Positions 45,894 to 54,857 of a DNA stretch of 64,000 nt are shown piece by piece. Numbering within the stretch: position 1 is the first letter of the stretch; each line of letters opens with the position of its first letter. Source of the DNA: CAJQPP01 sp963793465 (lineage in GTDB: Bacteria > Planctomycetota > Planctomycetia > Pirellulales > Pirellulaceae); contig CAWCAJ010000004.1 in assembly GCA_963793465.1 (NCBI GenBank), positions 1 to 64,000 of the forward strand. Direction: 5' to 3'. The notes beneath the pieces were generated by a model, which was given only the letters and a program-made list of their open reading frames with translations, had not been told where the DNA came from and did no database searches. Position numbers and translations under genes: made by a program.

Positions 45894-46082
45894 TCATGTT
45901 CGGATTTCACAAGGAGGATGCGGGTTGGTAACTCCGTTGCCGCATGCAGCCTCGACCATTGCCAGGATTCCAATTTTCATGCCCGCGGAGAGATGGGGCC
46001 AAGCGGCGACCAGGGTGGCCAGGTCATCGGAAATGGATTCAACTGCTGCGCTATTTACTGCGCTCGATTCAAAATGTGCGTT
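45894..46082 (-). other. Coding-like remnant next to the tRNA fragment
   Basis: On the minus strand this reads LATLVAAWPHLSAGMKIGIL, then AMVEAACG. The same kind of segment is, from memory, seen at the tail of planctomycete integrase genes next to tRNA att sites. No start of its own; upstream it runs antisense through the tRNA fragment. I take it as the tail of a lost integrase, with low confidence. Confidence 0.3.
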
Positions 46083-46084
46083 TT

Positions 46085-46141
46085 TCTCGCGGTTTTTGGC
46101 AGATACGGTTTGACTCTTAATCAGTAGGTTGTTGGTTCGAT
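46085..46141 (+). pseudogene. tRNA-Lys(CTT) 3' fragment, probable att remnant
   Basis: The segment has an anticodon loop CTCTTAA (anticodon CTT) with a mostly paired stem. A variable AGGTT follows, then a perfect T arm GTTGG-TTCGATT-CCAAC and the 3' acceptor AGGGGGC. The matching 5' acceptor GCCCCCT is not found upstream, where unrelated sequence begins before the D arm. This is what remains at one end when an element integrates in a tRNA gene. Confidence 0.6.
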
Positions 46142-46241
46142 TCCAACAGGGGGCACTCGGGCATGCTGTCGCCTCTTCTGGCAACACGTCGCATAAACTG
46201 GCAACGGCCAATGACTTGGGTGCATCGTCCGAGTCCTCGTC
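46133..46241. repeat. Direct repeat starting in the tRNA T arm, copy 1
   Basis: From GGTTCGATTCCAACAGGGGG onward about 105 bases match 58860-58969 with scattered mismatches, same orientation. The left edge of the match lies within the T arm of the tRNA fragment, so both copies may derive from element ends. Confidence 0.7.
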
Positions 46242-46313
46242 AAGGCTTCTCACTGCGCACCGCGTCGCACGCTCTCGAATCGTCTCGCGTCCTGACTGCT
46301 GCGCGATCCGGGC

Positions 46314-46601
46314 TTACCAGTTTCCCTGCTGAAGATGTTTCAGCATTTTGATGTCAAGTTGCTGGTCTGCGACGATCTCTTTGAGTCGTCGGTTCTCTTC
46401 CTCAAGCTCTTTCAATCGCTTGGACTCGGTGGCCTTCATCCCGCCGTATTGGTTTCGCCAGCGGTAATACGTCTGTTCGCTAATCTCAAAGCTCTGCAAA
46501 ACAGCGGCAAGTTCCTTGCCGCTGTTGAGCATCGCGTCAGCATCACGAAGCTTCTTCACGATCTGCTCTGGAGTATGCCGCTTTCTTCGTTTCTTCGTCA
46601 T
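46314..46601 (-). CDS. IS3-family transposase OrfA (element truncated)
   Basis: This 95-aa protein has a helix-turn-helix (KKRRKRHTPEQIVKKLRDAD, FEISEQTYYRWRNQYGGM) and a leucine zipper (LEEENRRLKEIVADQQLDIK), the standard OrfA layout of IS3 elements. The catalytic OrfB that should follow at lower coordinates is missing: after about 150 bases the sequence becomes the direct repeat and tRNA fragment. OrfA alone cannot transpose. Confidence 0.85.
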   Translation of the reverse strand: MTKKRRKRHTPEQIVKKLRDADAMLNSGKELAAVLQSFEISEQTYYRWRNQYGGMKATESKRLKELEEENRRLKEIVADQQLDIKMLKHLQQGNW

Positions 46602-46774
46602 TCAAGTCTCCTTGCCTATTCGGCTCAGTAGACTCTCATATCACATGGAACAACTTTTGGGGAGCACGCCGCAGGCACTTGTTAGAAGTGATCATCTGAA
46701 CTCCACTCAAACCACGCGATTTCAAATGTCGCAGGAATATTGGGACAAGACAATGTGCCATGCTGAAATCAATT

Positions 46775-47179
46775 TCAGCCAGTGTAGACAGCCATATATA
46801 CCGGCAGGGAGATGTCTCCTATCGGTTCAGCTGGATCAAAAGAACCCTGGTCAGTAACCGTTATCTCCAAACTGGACCACGCGCCGTCGTAATTATCCTT
46901 GTTTTGCAAATTTTCTGGTTTTAGCTCGTCAAGGGACAATGGCAAATCGCCCCGCCATTCGATGGTAGCAGTTTGCAGTTGAAGAGGACTAGGGTTCTCC
47001 GGGTGCACGTCTCTAACAAAGCCATAATGAAATGTAGGTGCCTCGTCTTGACCAATGATTCGCCGCGCATACCTGGCATTGTTGTAATGTTGGTTACTTG
47101 CATTTTTCAAATTACGACCCTGCACTTCGCATGTTTTATTGCTGGTTTTCCTGATGCTGACAATTTGTATTTTTTTCAT
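46775..47179 (-). CDS. Hypothetical small protein downstream of the TPR kinase
   Basis: This 134-aa protein starts 83 bp after the kinase stop on the same strand, with AAGAGA before the ATG. The sequence is protein-like: APTFHYGFVRDVHPE, TIEWRGDLPLSLDEL, WSSLEITVTDQGSFDP, PVYMAVYTG. The alternating strands suggest a small beta domain. No signal peptide; family not recognised. It may be part of the kinase operon. Confidence 0.5.
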   Translation of the reverse strand: MKKIQIVSIRKTSNKTCEVQGRNLKNASNQHYNNARYARRIIGQDEAPTFHYGFVRDVHPENPSPLQLQTATIEWRGDLPLSLDELKPENLQNKDNYDGAWSSLEITVTDQGSFDPAEPIGDISLPVYMAVYTG

Positions 47180-47262
47180 GTCTCTTTTCCCAATCTGTTA
47201 TAAAAAAGCACTGGTAGGATGCGATGAATTCGGGTTTAGTAAAAACATCGATAATAGTTCTT

Positions 47263-50200
47263 CTAATTCCTCCTGTTATCGAGCGAGATTTCTTGGACTT
47301 TCTTCAGCCTGTCATCAATTCTTCTGGATCTAGGGCTAAGTGCTTTGGCTTTTTTCATGCATTCAAGCGTTCGCATGCCGTAATTCGCTGTCTCGCCCGC
47401 TGCACCAAGCTCATCGTACATGGCACCTACTTCGTAAACCTCCGAACCAGTAAAAAATGCATCCGGCACGTCCTGGGCTATCGCCAAGACTTCTTCGATT
47501 AACCGGACAGCCATATCAAAATGTTGTCTTGCTGACTTGCGACGTGTCGCGGTCACGTCCCGCGTGTCCTCGAGGGGGAGGAAGCCCGCCTTTAATTGCG
47601 TTTCGGCCATTAGCGCATGGGAGAGTGACAAGTCTTGGCGATAGTCAATTTTGGCAGGAAATTCAGTGCTTAATTCCGTAAAAAGATCAATTGCTCGAGC
47701 TAGGTGTTCTTCAACTTGTTTATCTTGCAATCCATGAAGCGCACCGCAGGCTCGAGCCCTTTCCAAATGAGCATGAGCAACGATCATTCGGGTATACCGC
47801 CTGGGAGTTGGTTCCGCCGCCTTCAGGGAATTCTCTGCCGCTGACACCAGTGATTCCGCCAAGTCAACGGCTTGTCCAAACGCTCCCGAATCGCGATGCA
47901 CGCTTGCCTGACCAAGTTGAGACATAGCGAGCAGTGACTCGTTTAGGGCTTGGGTGTCTATGTCGGTCGTGCCATGATCGACAATATCCTGCAGGAAACT
48001 CTCGGCTTCTTTGTAAAACTCAAACGCCCTGTCGAATTCCCCGAATTCATGCGCTAAATTTGCCTGCACCAGCAAGACAGTTGGCAAAATTCGATAACGA
48101 ATGTTCTCCGCCTGGATTTTTTCCGCCAACTCTCGGGCCTGCGAAATTGTCTTGTCGGCTTCGCTCAGTCGGCCCGATACTGAATACATTGTTGCGAAGC
48201 CACGAAGTGATTCGGCGAGCGCAAGCAGTCTCTCTTGATCTGCTAATTCGCTATCACTTGATTCGGTGGCGAGTTGCAAGGATCTTTTGTATTTCCGCTC
48301 GGCATTCGGAAAGTTGCCGTAGATTCGATCTAGATTCGCCGAGTAAAAATACAATCTGGCCATATCAACTTTGAATTCCGGATTGGCAACCGAACGTCGG
48401 TCGAAGAAGTTACGAAAGCCAGCGAGCGCAAGAGTGGTTAGTGTCTGTCGCAAAGTCTCCATGCCCGGTGTCTGCGCTAAAGTCCCCTCCGCGTGATCAA
48501 TCAACTCGAATGATAGTGCCCGCGCCGTTTCCAAATCTTCTTCGGCCCTTTCCCTCGCGATAGCCAGCTTCCGGTTAGTTGATGTTAACCGGGCGTTCGA
48601 TTCATCCAATCGATTGTTGGATTCCGCCAGTTGCTCATTGGCTTCGATTTCTCGGCTGTGGTTACGCTTCACAATTACAGCAATAACAGACGTTGCGATT
48701 AGAGCGGTAACCAGAATGGCAGCAATCCCAGCAGCCATTGTCCGATGCCTGCGAAGCACACGGACAAACCGATCAATCCAGGGGTCATTATAGGCAGAGA
48801 CCGGCTCGTCACCCAGCCAGCACTCGATATCATCTGCCAGGGCCTGTGCCGATTCGTACCGCTCGCCGGGGTCTTTCCGCATGGCCTTCAGGCAAATGGC
48901 ATCTAATGCCGGTGGAATATTTTGAGCGACCTCCCGCGGGGGCGAAAATTCGCAGGCACGCGCCAACGCAAGCGTTTTGAGCTGCCGTTCCCTTCTGTCC
49001 TCACACTCAACAACATAAGGTGCCCGCCCACACAGCAGGTAATAGAGTGTCGACCCTAAACTAAAAATGTCCGTGGCAGGCCCGATTTCATCGTTTCGTG
49101 CTTGCTCAGGACTCATGTAATTAGGTGTCCCAACGGTACTTTGCGTCGGCGCAGCGCTCTCGCCAGAAGGCGGCAAGATGGGTCGGGTTTCGTCGGGATC
49201 GAATTCGGCCCTGGGGCTGCCTGTGGCCCTAAGTTTTCCGATAGCCTTGGCCAAGCCCCAATCCACGACCAGCGTTTCTCCGTACCGACCCAACATGATA
49301 TTTCCGGGTTTTAGATCACGGTGTAAGACCTTCCGACTATGTGCGTAGCTAACCGCCTCGCAGACATCAATGAACCGTCGCAACAGGCGACGCAATTCCA
49401 GGTTTCGATCGCTAGGTGATAATTGACCACAGACAGACAAAAAACTCTTAATCGCGTTCTCCAGGCCAACTCCCTTTATGAACCGCATCGTGTAATAAGG
49501 GCGGCCGTCATCGTAAGTACCAAGTCCGTAAACCGGAACGATACCTGGGTGTTCCAAGCCCCCAGTAATTTCCGCCTCGACTTTAAGGCGTGCCTGGTAC
49601 TCTGGGATGTTTGCAAACTCTTCGCGTATCTCTTTGAAGGCAACGTCGCGATACAGTTCATCATCGTGAGCAACGGAAACTTTTCCCATCCCGCCCTGCT
49701 TGTGGAATTTCAAGACCCGGAATCGATCGCCGGATGATGTCGGTTTGCCCATACGCGGCGTCGGGTTGCCGATCAATGAACCAACAGAAGCTTCCAGATC
49801 TGGATCCTGGATTTGGCTGATTCTCTCGCAGATTTCGTTTAATGAATTTGTATACTGCCCACCGGTTCTAATATCACCATTTTGCATCTCGAAATGCTTG
49901 TTTATCAGCGCTGCAAGCAGGGCCATAGTGTCTGAGCCAATCGCTCCAGCTTCATGAAGTAATTTTTCTATCGGAGTGGACTTTTGCAGCAACCAATCAT
50001 GCATGGCTTGGATCAATGCATCGCTACTAATGAATTGCATCTGATAAGCAATGATTCCGCACAACAGGTTGCGGTCAGCCATTGCGTATGGCTTTTCTCG
50101 ACACTGCCTGTTCGCGTTCTCAATTGCTTCATTTAGTCGGTCACCAAAGGGCAACGCGGTGGGATCCAGGAAATCTGTCGGGACGTTTAACATCTTCTCG

Positions 50201-50343
50201 ACTCGAGCACGCAATTCCAGATCGTCGCCGCATTGCCTATCCAGGTATTCAGCGCGGTCCCCAGGGGACAGTTCAAGGGCATTTTCGGCGATTTCGTCTA
50301 TTCGATCGCTTCGATCCTTATTGTCGTTTTCCATTTCGTTCAT
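47263..50343 (-). CDS. Serine/threonine protein kinase with TM and TPR-like region
   Basis: This is a 1026-aa protein. The ATG at 50343 overlaps the sigma-factor stop (ATGA); an upstream in-frame codon would overlap that gene more. Residues 1-200 are a helical N-region. The kinase domain is about 207-520: QGGMGKVSVAHD, VAFKEI with the ATP Lys, HRDLKPGN (343-350), then DWG in place of DFG (363-365), and GTPNYMSPEQA. One membrane segment follows (AAGIAAILVTALIATSVIAV, about 545). The outer C-terminal part has a coiled coil, then helical pairs resembling TPRs (about 650-980). It is coupled to the ECF sigma gene, as in many planctomycete sigma/kinase modules. DWG is seen in active planctomycete kinases too, so activity is plausible. 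Confidence 0.88.
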   Translation of the reverse strand: MNEMENDNKDRSDRIDEIAENALELSPGDRAEYLDRQCGDDLELRARVEKMLNVPTDFLDPTALPFGDRLNEAIENANRQCREKPYAMADRNLLCGIIAYQMQFISSDALIQAMHDWLLQKSTPIEKLLHEAGAIGSDTMALLAALINKHFEMQNGDIRTGGQYTNSLNEICERISQIQDPDLEASVGSLIGNPTPRMGKPTSSGDRFRVLKFHKQGGMGKVSVAHDDELYRDVAFKEIREEFANIPEYQARLKVEAEITGGLEHPGIVPVYGLGTYDDGRPYYTMRFIKGVGLENAIKSFLSVCGQLSPSDRNLELRRLLRRFIDVCEAVSYAHSRKVLHRDLKPGNIMLGRYGETLVVDWGLAKAIGKLRATGSPRAEFDPDETRPILPPSGESAAPTQSTVGTPNYMSPEQARNDEIGPATDIFSLGSTLYYLLCGRAPYVVECEDRRERQLKTLALARACEFSPPREVAQNIPPALDAICLKAMRKDPGERYESAQALADDIECWLGDEPVSAYNDPWIDRFVRVLRRHRTMAAGIAAILVTALIATSVIAVIVKRNHSREIEANEQLAESNNRLDESNARLTSTNRKLAIARERAEEDLETARALSFELIDHAEGTLAQTPGMETLRQTLTTLALAGFRNFFDRRSVANPEFKVDMARLYFYSANLDRIYGNFPNAERKYKRSLQLATESSDSELADQERLLALAESLRGFATMYSVSGRLSEADKTISQARELAEKIQAENIRYRILPTVLLVQANLAHEFGEFDRAFEFYKEAESFLQDIVDHGTTDIDTQALNESLLAMSQLGQASVHRDSGAFGQAVDLAESLVSAAENSLKAAEPTPRRYTRMIVAHAHLERARACGALHGLQDKQVEEHLARAIDLFTELSTEFPAKIDYRQDLSLSHALMAETQLKAGFLPLEDTRDVTATRRKSARQHFDMAVRLIEEVLAIAQDVPDAFFTGSEVYEVGAMYDELGAAGETANYGMRTLECMKKAKALSPRSRRIDDRLKKVQEISLDNRRN

Positions 50344-50939
50344 TCCGATATGGGTCTGGCACCGCCACGCTGTTCGAACAGTTCGGCGTACAGTTTCATC
50401 CTTGCCAACTTCCAATCCCGTGCGACGGTTGCCCTCGCTATTCCCAGGATTTCAGCGATTGCTTCGTTTGTTAATCCGCCAAAAAATTTATACATCACCA
50501 CCTGATGCTGTCTCTCGTTTTGCTTCTTGAGAACCCTCAGGGCTTCATTGAGGGACTCGATGTCCGTTCCATTACCTGACTCCAGGTGAGACAGCACACT
50601 GTCCAGCACCACATCAAGAGATTCTCGCTTACGATCGCCACCACGTCGCTGTGTACTCTGCCGACGGTAATGATCGGTCAGCATGTTTCGCATTTGGTTG
50701 GCGGCCACTGCAAAAAAATACCGACGATTTACGGTCTTTTTCAGGCCACCCTTGCGAAAGAACTTTGCGAACAGATCATCGACAAGCATCGTAGGCTGCA
50801 GGGACGTATCATCGTGCGACATGATTCGTCGGGCCATATCATGCAGTTCGCCATAAATCCGCTCACAAAGCTGGTTCTCGGCCTCGAGATTACCTTGTCG
50901 GGCGTGCTCTATCAGGATTGTCAAATCACCGCCAGTCAT
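50340..50939 (-). CDS. ECF sigma factor (Sigma70_ECF type)
   Basis: This 199-aa protein starts at the ATG at 50939 (TGGDLTILIEHARQGNLEAE). Region 2 includes ARRIMSHDD and RRYFFAVAANQMRNMLTDHY. Region 4 has VVMYKFFGGLTNEAIAEILG and ATVARDWKLARMKL, the helix-turn-helix that reads the -35 box. It belongs to the ECF subfamily expanded in planctomycetes and paired with kinases instead of membrane anti-sigma factors. It overlaps the small gene upstream by 14 bp and the kinase downstream by 4 bp. Confidence 0.9.
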   Translation of the reverse strand: MTGGDLTILIEHARQGNLEAENQLCERIYGELHDMARRIMSHDDTSLQPTMLVDDLFAKFFRKGGLKKTVNRRYFFAVAANQMRNMLTDHYRRQSTQRRGGDRKRESLDVVLDSVLSHLESGNGTDIESLNEALRVLKKQNERQHQVVMYKFFGGLTNEAIAEILGIARATVARDWKLARMKLYAELFEQRGGARPISE

Positions 50940-51231
50940 GGAAGTCTCGTTCAAGCCGGCCAAGTATCAGATTCAGTTCGAAGAGAGTAGCACCTGTTTC
51001 ACCACGATTGTGGTAGGCCTCCGCATTATGCGACCTCTGGCACAGCAATGCAAATTTCTGGCTCGGCATAGGGAGCGTCCGTAAAACCTCATGAAGACGC
51101 TCGAATCGGGGTCGCGAACAACACTTCGATTTGACCTCTCTGATCAACCGGCAAACCTCTGCTCGGGCCTCGGCCGAGTCTTTACCGCGATTTTGATAAT
51201 TGGCGAAAATTTGTGCTGTTTGAAAGATCAT
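50926..51231 (-). CDS. Small conserved protein preceding the ECF sigma gene
   Basis: This 101-aa protein has a strong AAGGAG site 7 bp before the ATG at 51231. It is homologous to the C-terminal part of the reading frame at 54219-54857, which precedes the second ECF gene. Shared motifs are RFERLHEVLRTLPMPSQKFA versus HFQRNYDLLRGLPMPSQNIA, and GATLFELNL versus GAALFEINL. Both overlap the start of their sigma gene. I know no family name. It may be a regulator of the paired sigma factor. Confidence 0.65.
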   Translation of the reverse strand: MIFQTAQIFANYQNRGKDSAEARAEVCRLIREVKSKCCSRPRFERLHEVLRTLPMPSQKFALLCQRSHNAEAYHNRGETGATLFELNLILGRLERDFHDWR

Positions 51232-51232
51232 G

Positions 51233-51420
51233 TTCTTACTCCTTAAGTGGTGTTTCGTTCTGCCGTAAGAACAATCGAAGTTGTTAAGCCCGGCGCCTCA
51301 TCGAATCAAAATTTTTTTGAAATAGCCCGTGCCGTTTTTCGCATCAGTTTCAAACCGAATAGAATTTGTGTTTACCAAGCGACGGCGAACGGCATTGACA
51401 TCAGGACCGACGCCGTCCGC
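51233..51420. repeat. Leader/promoter repeat of the ECF operon, copy 1
   Basis: About 185 bases directly before the small gene at 51231, imperfectly repeated at 52817-53006 in the same orientation. On the minus strand it ends in the ribosome-binding site TAAGGAGTAAGAAC before ATG. It probably carries the operon's promoter and leader. Confidence 0.75.
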
Positions 51421-51712
51421 CGCTACCGCAGTCCGATCGTGGAACCAAGTGCTGCGGAAATCGTGAACACCACGAATACCAGTCTTGCTCCGTTTTTTAG
51501 CTTTTCCTTTGAATGACTGGCACAGTGAGATCGATGGATCTGGGGTTAGTCGAACGCCTCAGTCTTCTAAAATTTGATATTCCACAGCTGTGGCGTGTGA
51601 CAGCTCAGGCCGACGATGGCTCCTTGATCGCTTCGGAGGAAGACGATCGTCGTTCCATCGTCGGTCTCAAACCCATCTCTGAACTCGGGCCACAGTCCAA
51701 TGCGTTGGTGAT

Positions 51713-52144
51713 TCACTTGTAGTTTCGATTCCTCCCCTCGACTACGACTTCGTAGATTCCAAGGATTTCGTCGCTCTGATAGTCCCCCGCGTAGGACCTC
51801 AACCCTCCCTTGGGAGTCTCAGACGGGGGGACCTGATCGTAGACTGCCTCGCCCCCCAAATTCGACGAATGACTACGGCAGGCAATGTTGCCGGATCCGC
51901 CATTGAGGCGAAGACCAGCATATCTCCAGTATCCGCACGAAACAGTAGTGCTCCCGTCCCCGTTGTTCAGCTCCAGCTTCTCGCTCGTGGCCTCGACGTA
52001 GGTGAAGACCCCGGTCTTCTCATCGCGAAAGGGACCCCTGAATCGGCGAACGAGTTCCTCGGACAGCTCCAAGGCACCGCCCTCAGCGTTGTTTTCCGTG
52101 GAAGAGTCAACCAACTCAGCGGCCGCCGGGTTGGTCAAATCCAA
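51713..52144 (-). pseudogene. Decayed protein-coding segment of unknown type
   Basis: The minus-strand frame is protein-like (IPELDLTNPAAAELVDSSTE, ELSEELVRRFRGPFRDEKTG, VFTYVEATSEKLELNNGDGS) and has no clear start or ribosome-binding site. It continues upstream of the ATG as DGKILSWTAEQAVVQ, then another frame shows AFFTDLPAVLEAFLAVLPAD with a stop. I read it as broken remains of one or two genes. No family recognised. Confidence 0.35.
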
Positions 52145-52330
52145 TTCGGGAATTTGGACGACTGCCTGTTCGGCTGTCCAGCTCAGAATTTTGCCGTCAA
52201 CGTATCCCGATCCGCGGGCAGCACGGCGAGGAAGGCTTCCAAAACAGCCGGCAAGTCGGTGAAGAAGGCATCCAAACGCGACTTCGAAGCTCTTTAAGTA
52301 AGCCGACGATTATCAGGACGATGTTGAATC

Positions 52331-52360
52331 GACCACCTGAGGCTGCCGCTTCAGGTGGTC
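52331..52360. terminator. Perfect 10-bp palindrome, hairpin
   Basis: GACCACCTGA and TCAGGTGGTC flank a 10-base loop. No T-run follows, so it may be a weak terminator or a binding site between remnants. Confidence 0.4.
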
Positions 52361-52372
52361 AGCTTTAGGTGG

Positions 52373-52690
52373 TCAAATAGTCGCCGGTAATACGTCGATT
52401 GATTTCTTCGACGATCTGTCGCTGCCGGGGATTGGGAGGGCCCGAACGTGCTTTTGGATATTCATATCCGAAATGGTCCATTTCCCCTCAAAATACCGGT
52501 CTTTCGGAAAATTCCAAAGTCCCAACAAATACCAATAGCAAACGCACAATTCCAACATCTTTTTGAAAAACATTGAAAGCCCGAATCTTTTTGAGAACCC
52601 GACCTCCTCAACATGACTGCGAATCTGCTGTTCGTCGATCTGGATCACTTTCTTGCTTGCCGATTGCGTACTGTTGGTTACACTGCTCAT
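52373..52690 (-). pseudogene. Chimeric remnant, N-terminus like an IS256 transposase
   Basis: The first 30 codons from 52690 (SKKVIQIDEQQIRSHVEEV) look like the start of mutator/IS256-family transposases. The rest of the frame is unrelated and Cys/Trp-rich. Another minus frame over 52373-52490 reads MDHFGYEYPKARSGPPNPRQ, then RQIVEEINRRITGDYLTT, so at least two broken pieces are joined here. Confidence 0.4.
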
Positions 52691-52816
52691 GGATCGACCT
52701 TTCGGGCGTTAGGGGTTTCGTCGTCAACAACAAAATTCCTAACAGCTCGGGTACTACCCTTCAGTTAATGTGCGCAATATTTAGAACGTTACCACGAACC
52801 CTCATACGACTCGCGT

Positions 52817-53006
52817 ACTTATTACTCCTTAAGCGGTGTTTCGTTCTGCGCAAGAACAATCGAAGTCGTTAGGCCCAGCGACTCATCGAATCAACATTTT
52901 TTTGAAATGGCCCGAGGCGGTTTTCGCATCAGTTTAAGACCGGATAAATTTTCTTTTACCAAGCGACGGCGAATGGCATTGACATCGGGATCGACGCCGT
53001 CCGCCG
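52817..53006. repeat. Leader/promoter repeat, copy 2 (orphan)
   Basis: About 85 percent match by eye to 51233-51420. It keeps the AAGGAGTAA ribosome-binding site, but the ATG is gone (minus strand reads GTACGCG there). No ECF-associated small gene follows, so this is an orphaned duplicate. Confidence 0.7.
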
Positions 53007-53241
53007 CAACCTGCAGTGCAACACATTGTTACATCGCTTCTTGGGCGCGACAAGGCGCAAACCGATCGTCTGCGCTATTTGCCGAAATCCGCATCAAGCT
53101 TGGACCCCGAGATTTCCAACTCCAGGCAGTGCCAGGAACAGTTGGCTATTCGTTCCTGCGCATTTAGCGACCGCTTAAACAAAAATGGACGGCCACAATC
53201 GCCGCCCACTCAAAATAGTTCAGTGCGGTTGATCCTATCCG

Positions 53242-53754
53242 CTAACGTCGTTTTCCTAGGTCAAACTCCCCGATCGTCTCGAATGAAAATGGGATCGCCG
53301 TAATGTTCCCATCGGGATCGTAAGGTTCGCTTTCGACAAAAGTCATCATCGTTTCATCAGTCGGCCCGGCATTTTCAAACCTCCTCGTTCCGCCCAAAAA
53401 CTGCACCTCTTCGACGAGCGTAGTTACTACCAGTCCGTTTGAGTCAGGTTGCGTGGTATTGAAGTAAGTGATGACAAGCCGTTTCGTTTGCACACTGGAA
53501 CCATCGCGCGTGTACAATGTGGTTACACCTTGGTCGTTACCTACGAACGTAACACGGCCAAGATGTGCACCGGTAGCCTCGCCGAAGGACGAAAGATCAA
53601 CCAAGCTTCCGAATCCAGTGCCCTTAACGCGATAGGGAACAACTTGCGCGTCGCTGTTTTGGACAGGTATAGCAGTGACCATTAACAACGCGATGACGGG
53701 AAAACATGCCCGCTTGAACAAGAGACAAATTAAATTCTCGATTGCGGATTTCAT
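53242..53754 (-). CDS. Secreted hypothetical protein
   Basis: This 170-aa protein starts at the ATG at 53754 with GGAGA 7 bp upstream. A signal peptide (FKRACFPVIALLMVTAIPVQ, cleavage near SDA-QVV) precedes a beta-rich domain with VKGTGFGSLVDLSSFGEATG, HLGRVTFVGNDQGVTTLYTR and MTFVESEPYDPDGN. The arrangement resembles small secreted beta-barrel proteins often found in planctomycete surface loci. Function unknown. Confidence 0.65.
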   Translation of the reverse strand: MKSAIENLICLLFKRACFPVIALLMVTAIPVQNSDAQVVPYRVKGTGFGSLVDLSSFGEATGAHLGRVTFVGNDQGVTTLYTRDGSSVQTKRLVITYFNTTQPDSNGLVVTTLVEEVQFLGGTRRFENAGPTDETMMTFVESEPYDPDGNITAIPFSFETIGEFDLGKRR

Positions 53755-54218
53755 GAGTGCATCTCCGGTGAAGTGATTGAAATAAAGTTCGAATCGACGA
53801 AAATGAATTGCAAGACAATAGTGATCATCATTTGTCCTCAGCAAAAAGACCATCTCTCGACTCAATGGGACAAACGAGGATGGGAACAGCACTCCGTCAC
53901 AGAATCTGGATTTTTTTGAGAATTCGACACTGGCGCGAGAAAACCGTCGCGCCAAACGGCTGGCCGCACGTCGCGAAGAAGTTGCATCACTGACCAGTTA
54001 GAGATCAGTTAGCGAGAGTTGTTTGCAGGATAGGGCTCTGCTGAGGAGCAACCCGAGCGCCAAACAATCGCTGAAAACGGAAGTCGAGCGACGCAGCTTC
54101 GGTGTCGCTCACTTCACTTCCGATTTTAGCCCCAATGCGAAAAACCTTCTCCGCATGATGCGGAGATCATCGTCAGCAGGATGCGTTTCCAACATCAAAG
54201 ACTCCCTTCAGATTCCAT

Positions 54219-54857
54219 TTGCCGCCCTCGGCAGTGGCCGATGGCGAAAGAGTTTTTGTGCACTTTGGTGAGCACGGCACCGCATGTCTCGATCTGGACG
54301 GCAACATCGTTTGGGGCCGTGTTTTCGACTACGGCCATTTCCATGGTCCTGGTGGTTCTCCAGTCGTCGTCGACAACAAGTTGATCTTGAGTTGTGATGG
54401 CGGCGAGAAACAATTTCTGGTCGCACTCGACAAAACGACTGGCAAAACGATTTGGCAATCGGAAAAAGAGCATATCCATCCAGAACGATTCTCCGGCGAC
54501 AAAATGCAACAGGTTCCTGAAAATCAGCCGGCCGTCACGCTTGCTCGTATTCAATCGATCCGCGTTGACGAAATTTGTGAGCAAGCAGCAGTGGCGATCG
54601 CACACCTACGAGGGGTAATCCGCAGGGGCTGTCAGAGCCTCCCTCACTTCCAGCGGAACTACGACCTGTTACGCGGTTTGCCAATGCCGAGCCAAAACAT
54701 TGCGTTGGCCACGCTCAGGTTGGATAATGCGCTTCGCTACTGTGACGACCGAAACAGCGGCGCCGCACTTTTTGAAATCAACCTTTTTCATGGCTCCATC
54801 CGGGGCTTGGTAGAATGTGCCAGGAAAATTCGGGCGACAACGAAATCACGTGTTTAA
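54219..54857 (+). CDS. Chimeric frame: PQQ/BamB-like propeller fragment plus pre-ECF small protein
   Basis: The first 90 codons are a piece of a PQQ-type beta-propeller: ADGERVFVHFGEHGTACLDL, DGNIVWG, GSPVVVDNKLILSCDGGE and ALDKTTGKTIW, with no start-proximal signal and no further blades. From about 54545 the frame becomes homologous to the small protein at 50926-51231 (LLRGLPMPSQNIA, SGAALFEINLFHG). The in-frame join suggests a deletion fused a truncated propeller gene to the small gene. The frame overlaps the ECF start by 43 bp. Translation start is uncertain. Confidence 0.5.
   Translation: MPPSAVADGERVFVHFGEHGTACLDLDGNIVWGRVFDYGHFHGPGGSPVVVDNKLILSCDGGEKQFLVALDKTTGKTIWQSEKEHIHPERFSGDKMQQVPENQPAVTLARIQSIRVDEICEQAAVAIAHLRGVIRRGCQSLPHFQRNYDLLRGLPMPSQNIALATLRLDNALRYCDDRNSGAALFEINLFHGSIRGLVECARKIRATTKSRV

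Noticed and set aside
46085..46141. Annotating an intact tRNA-Lys gene
   Set aside because: The 5' acceptor strand that should pair with AGGGGGC is missing.
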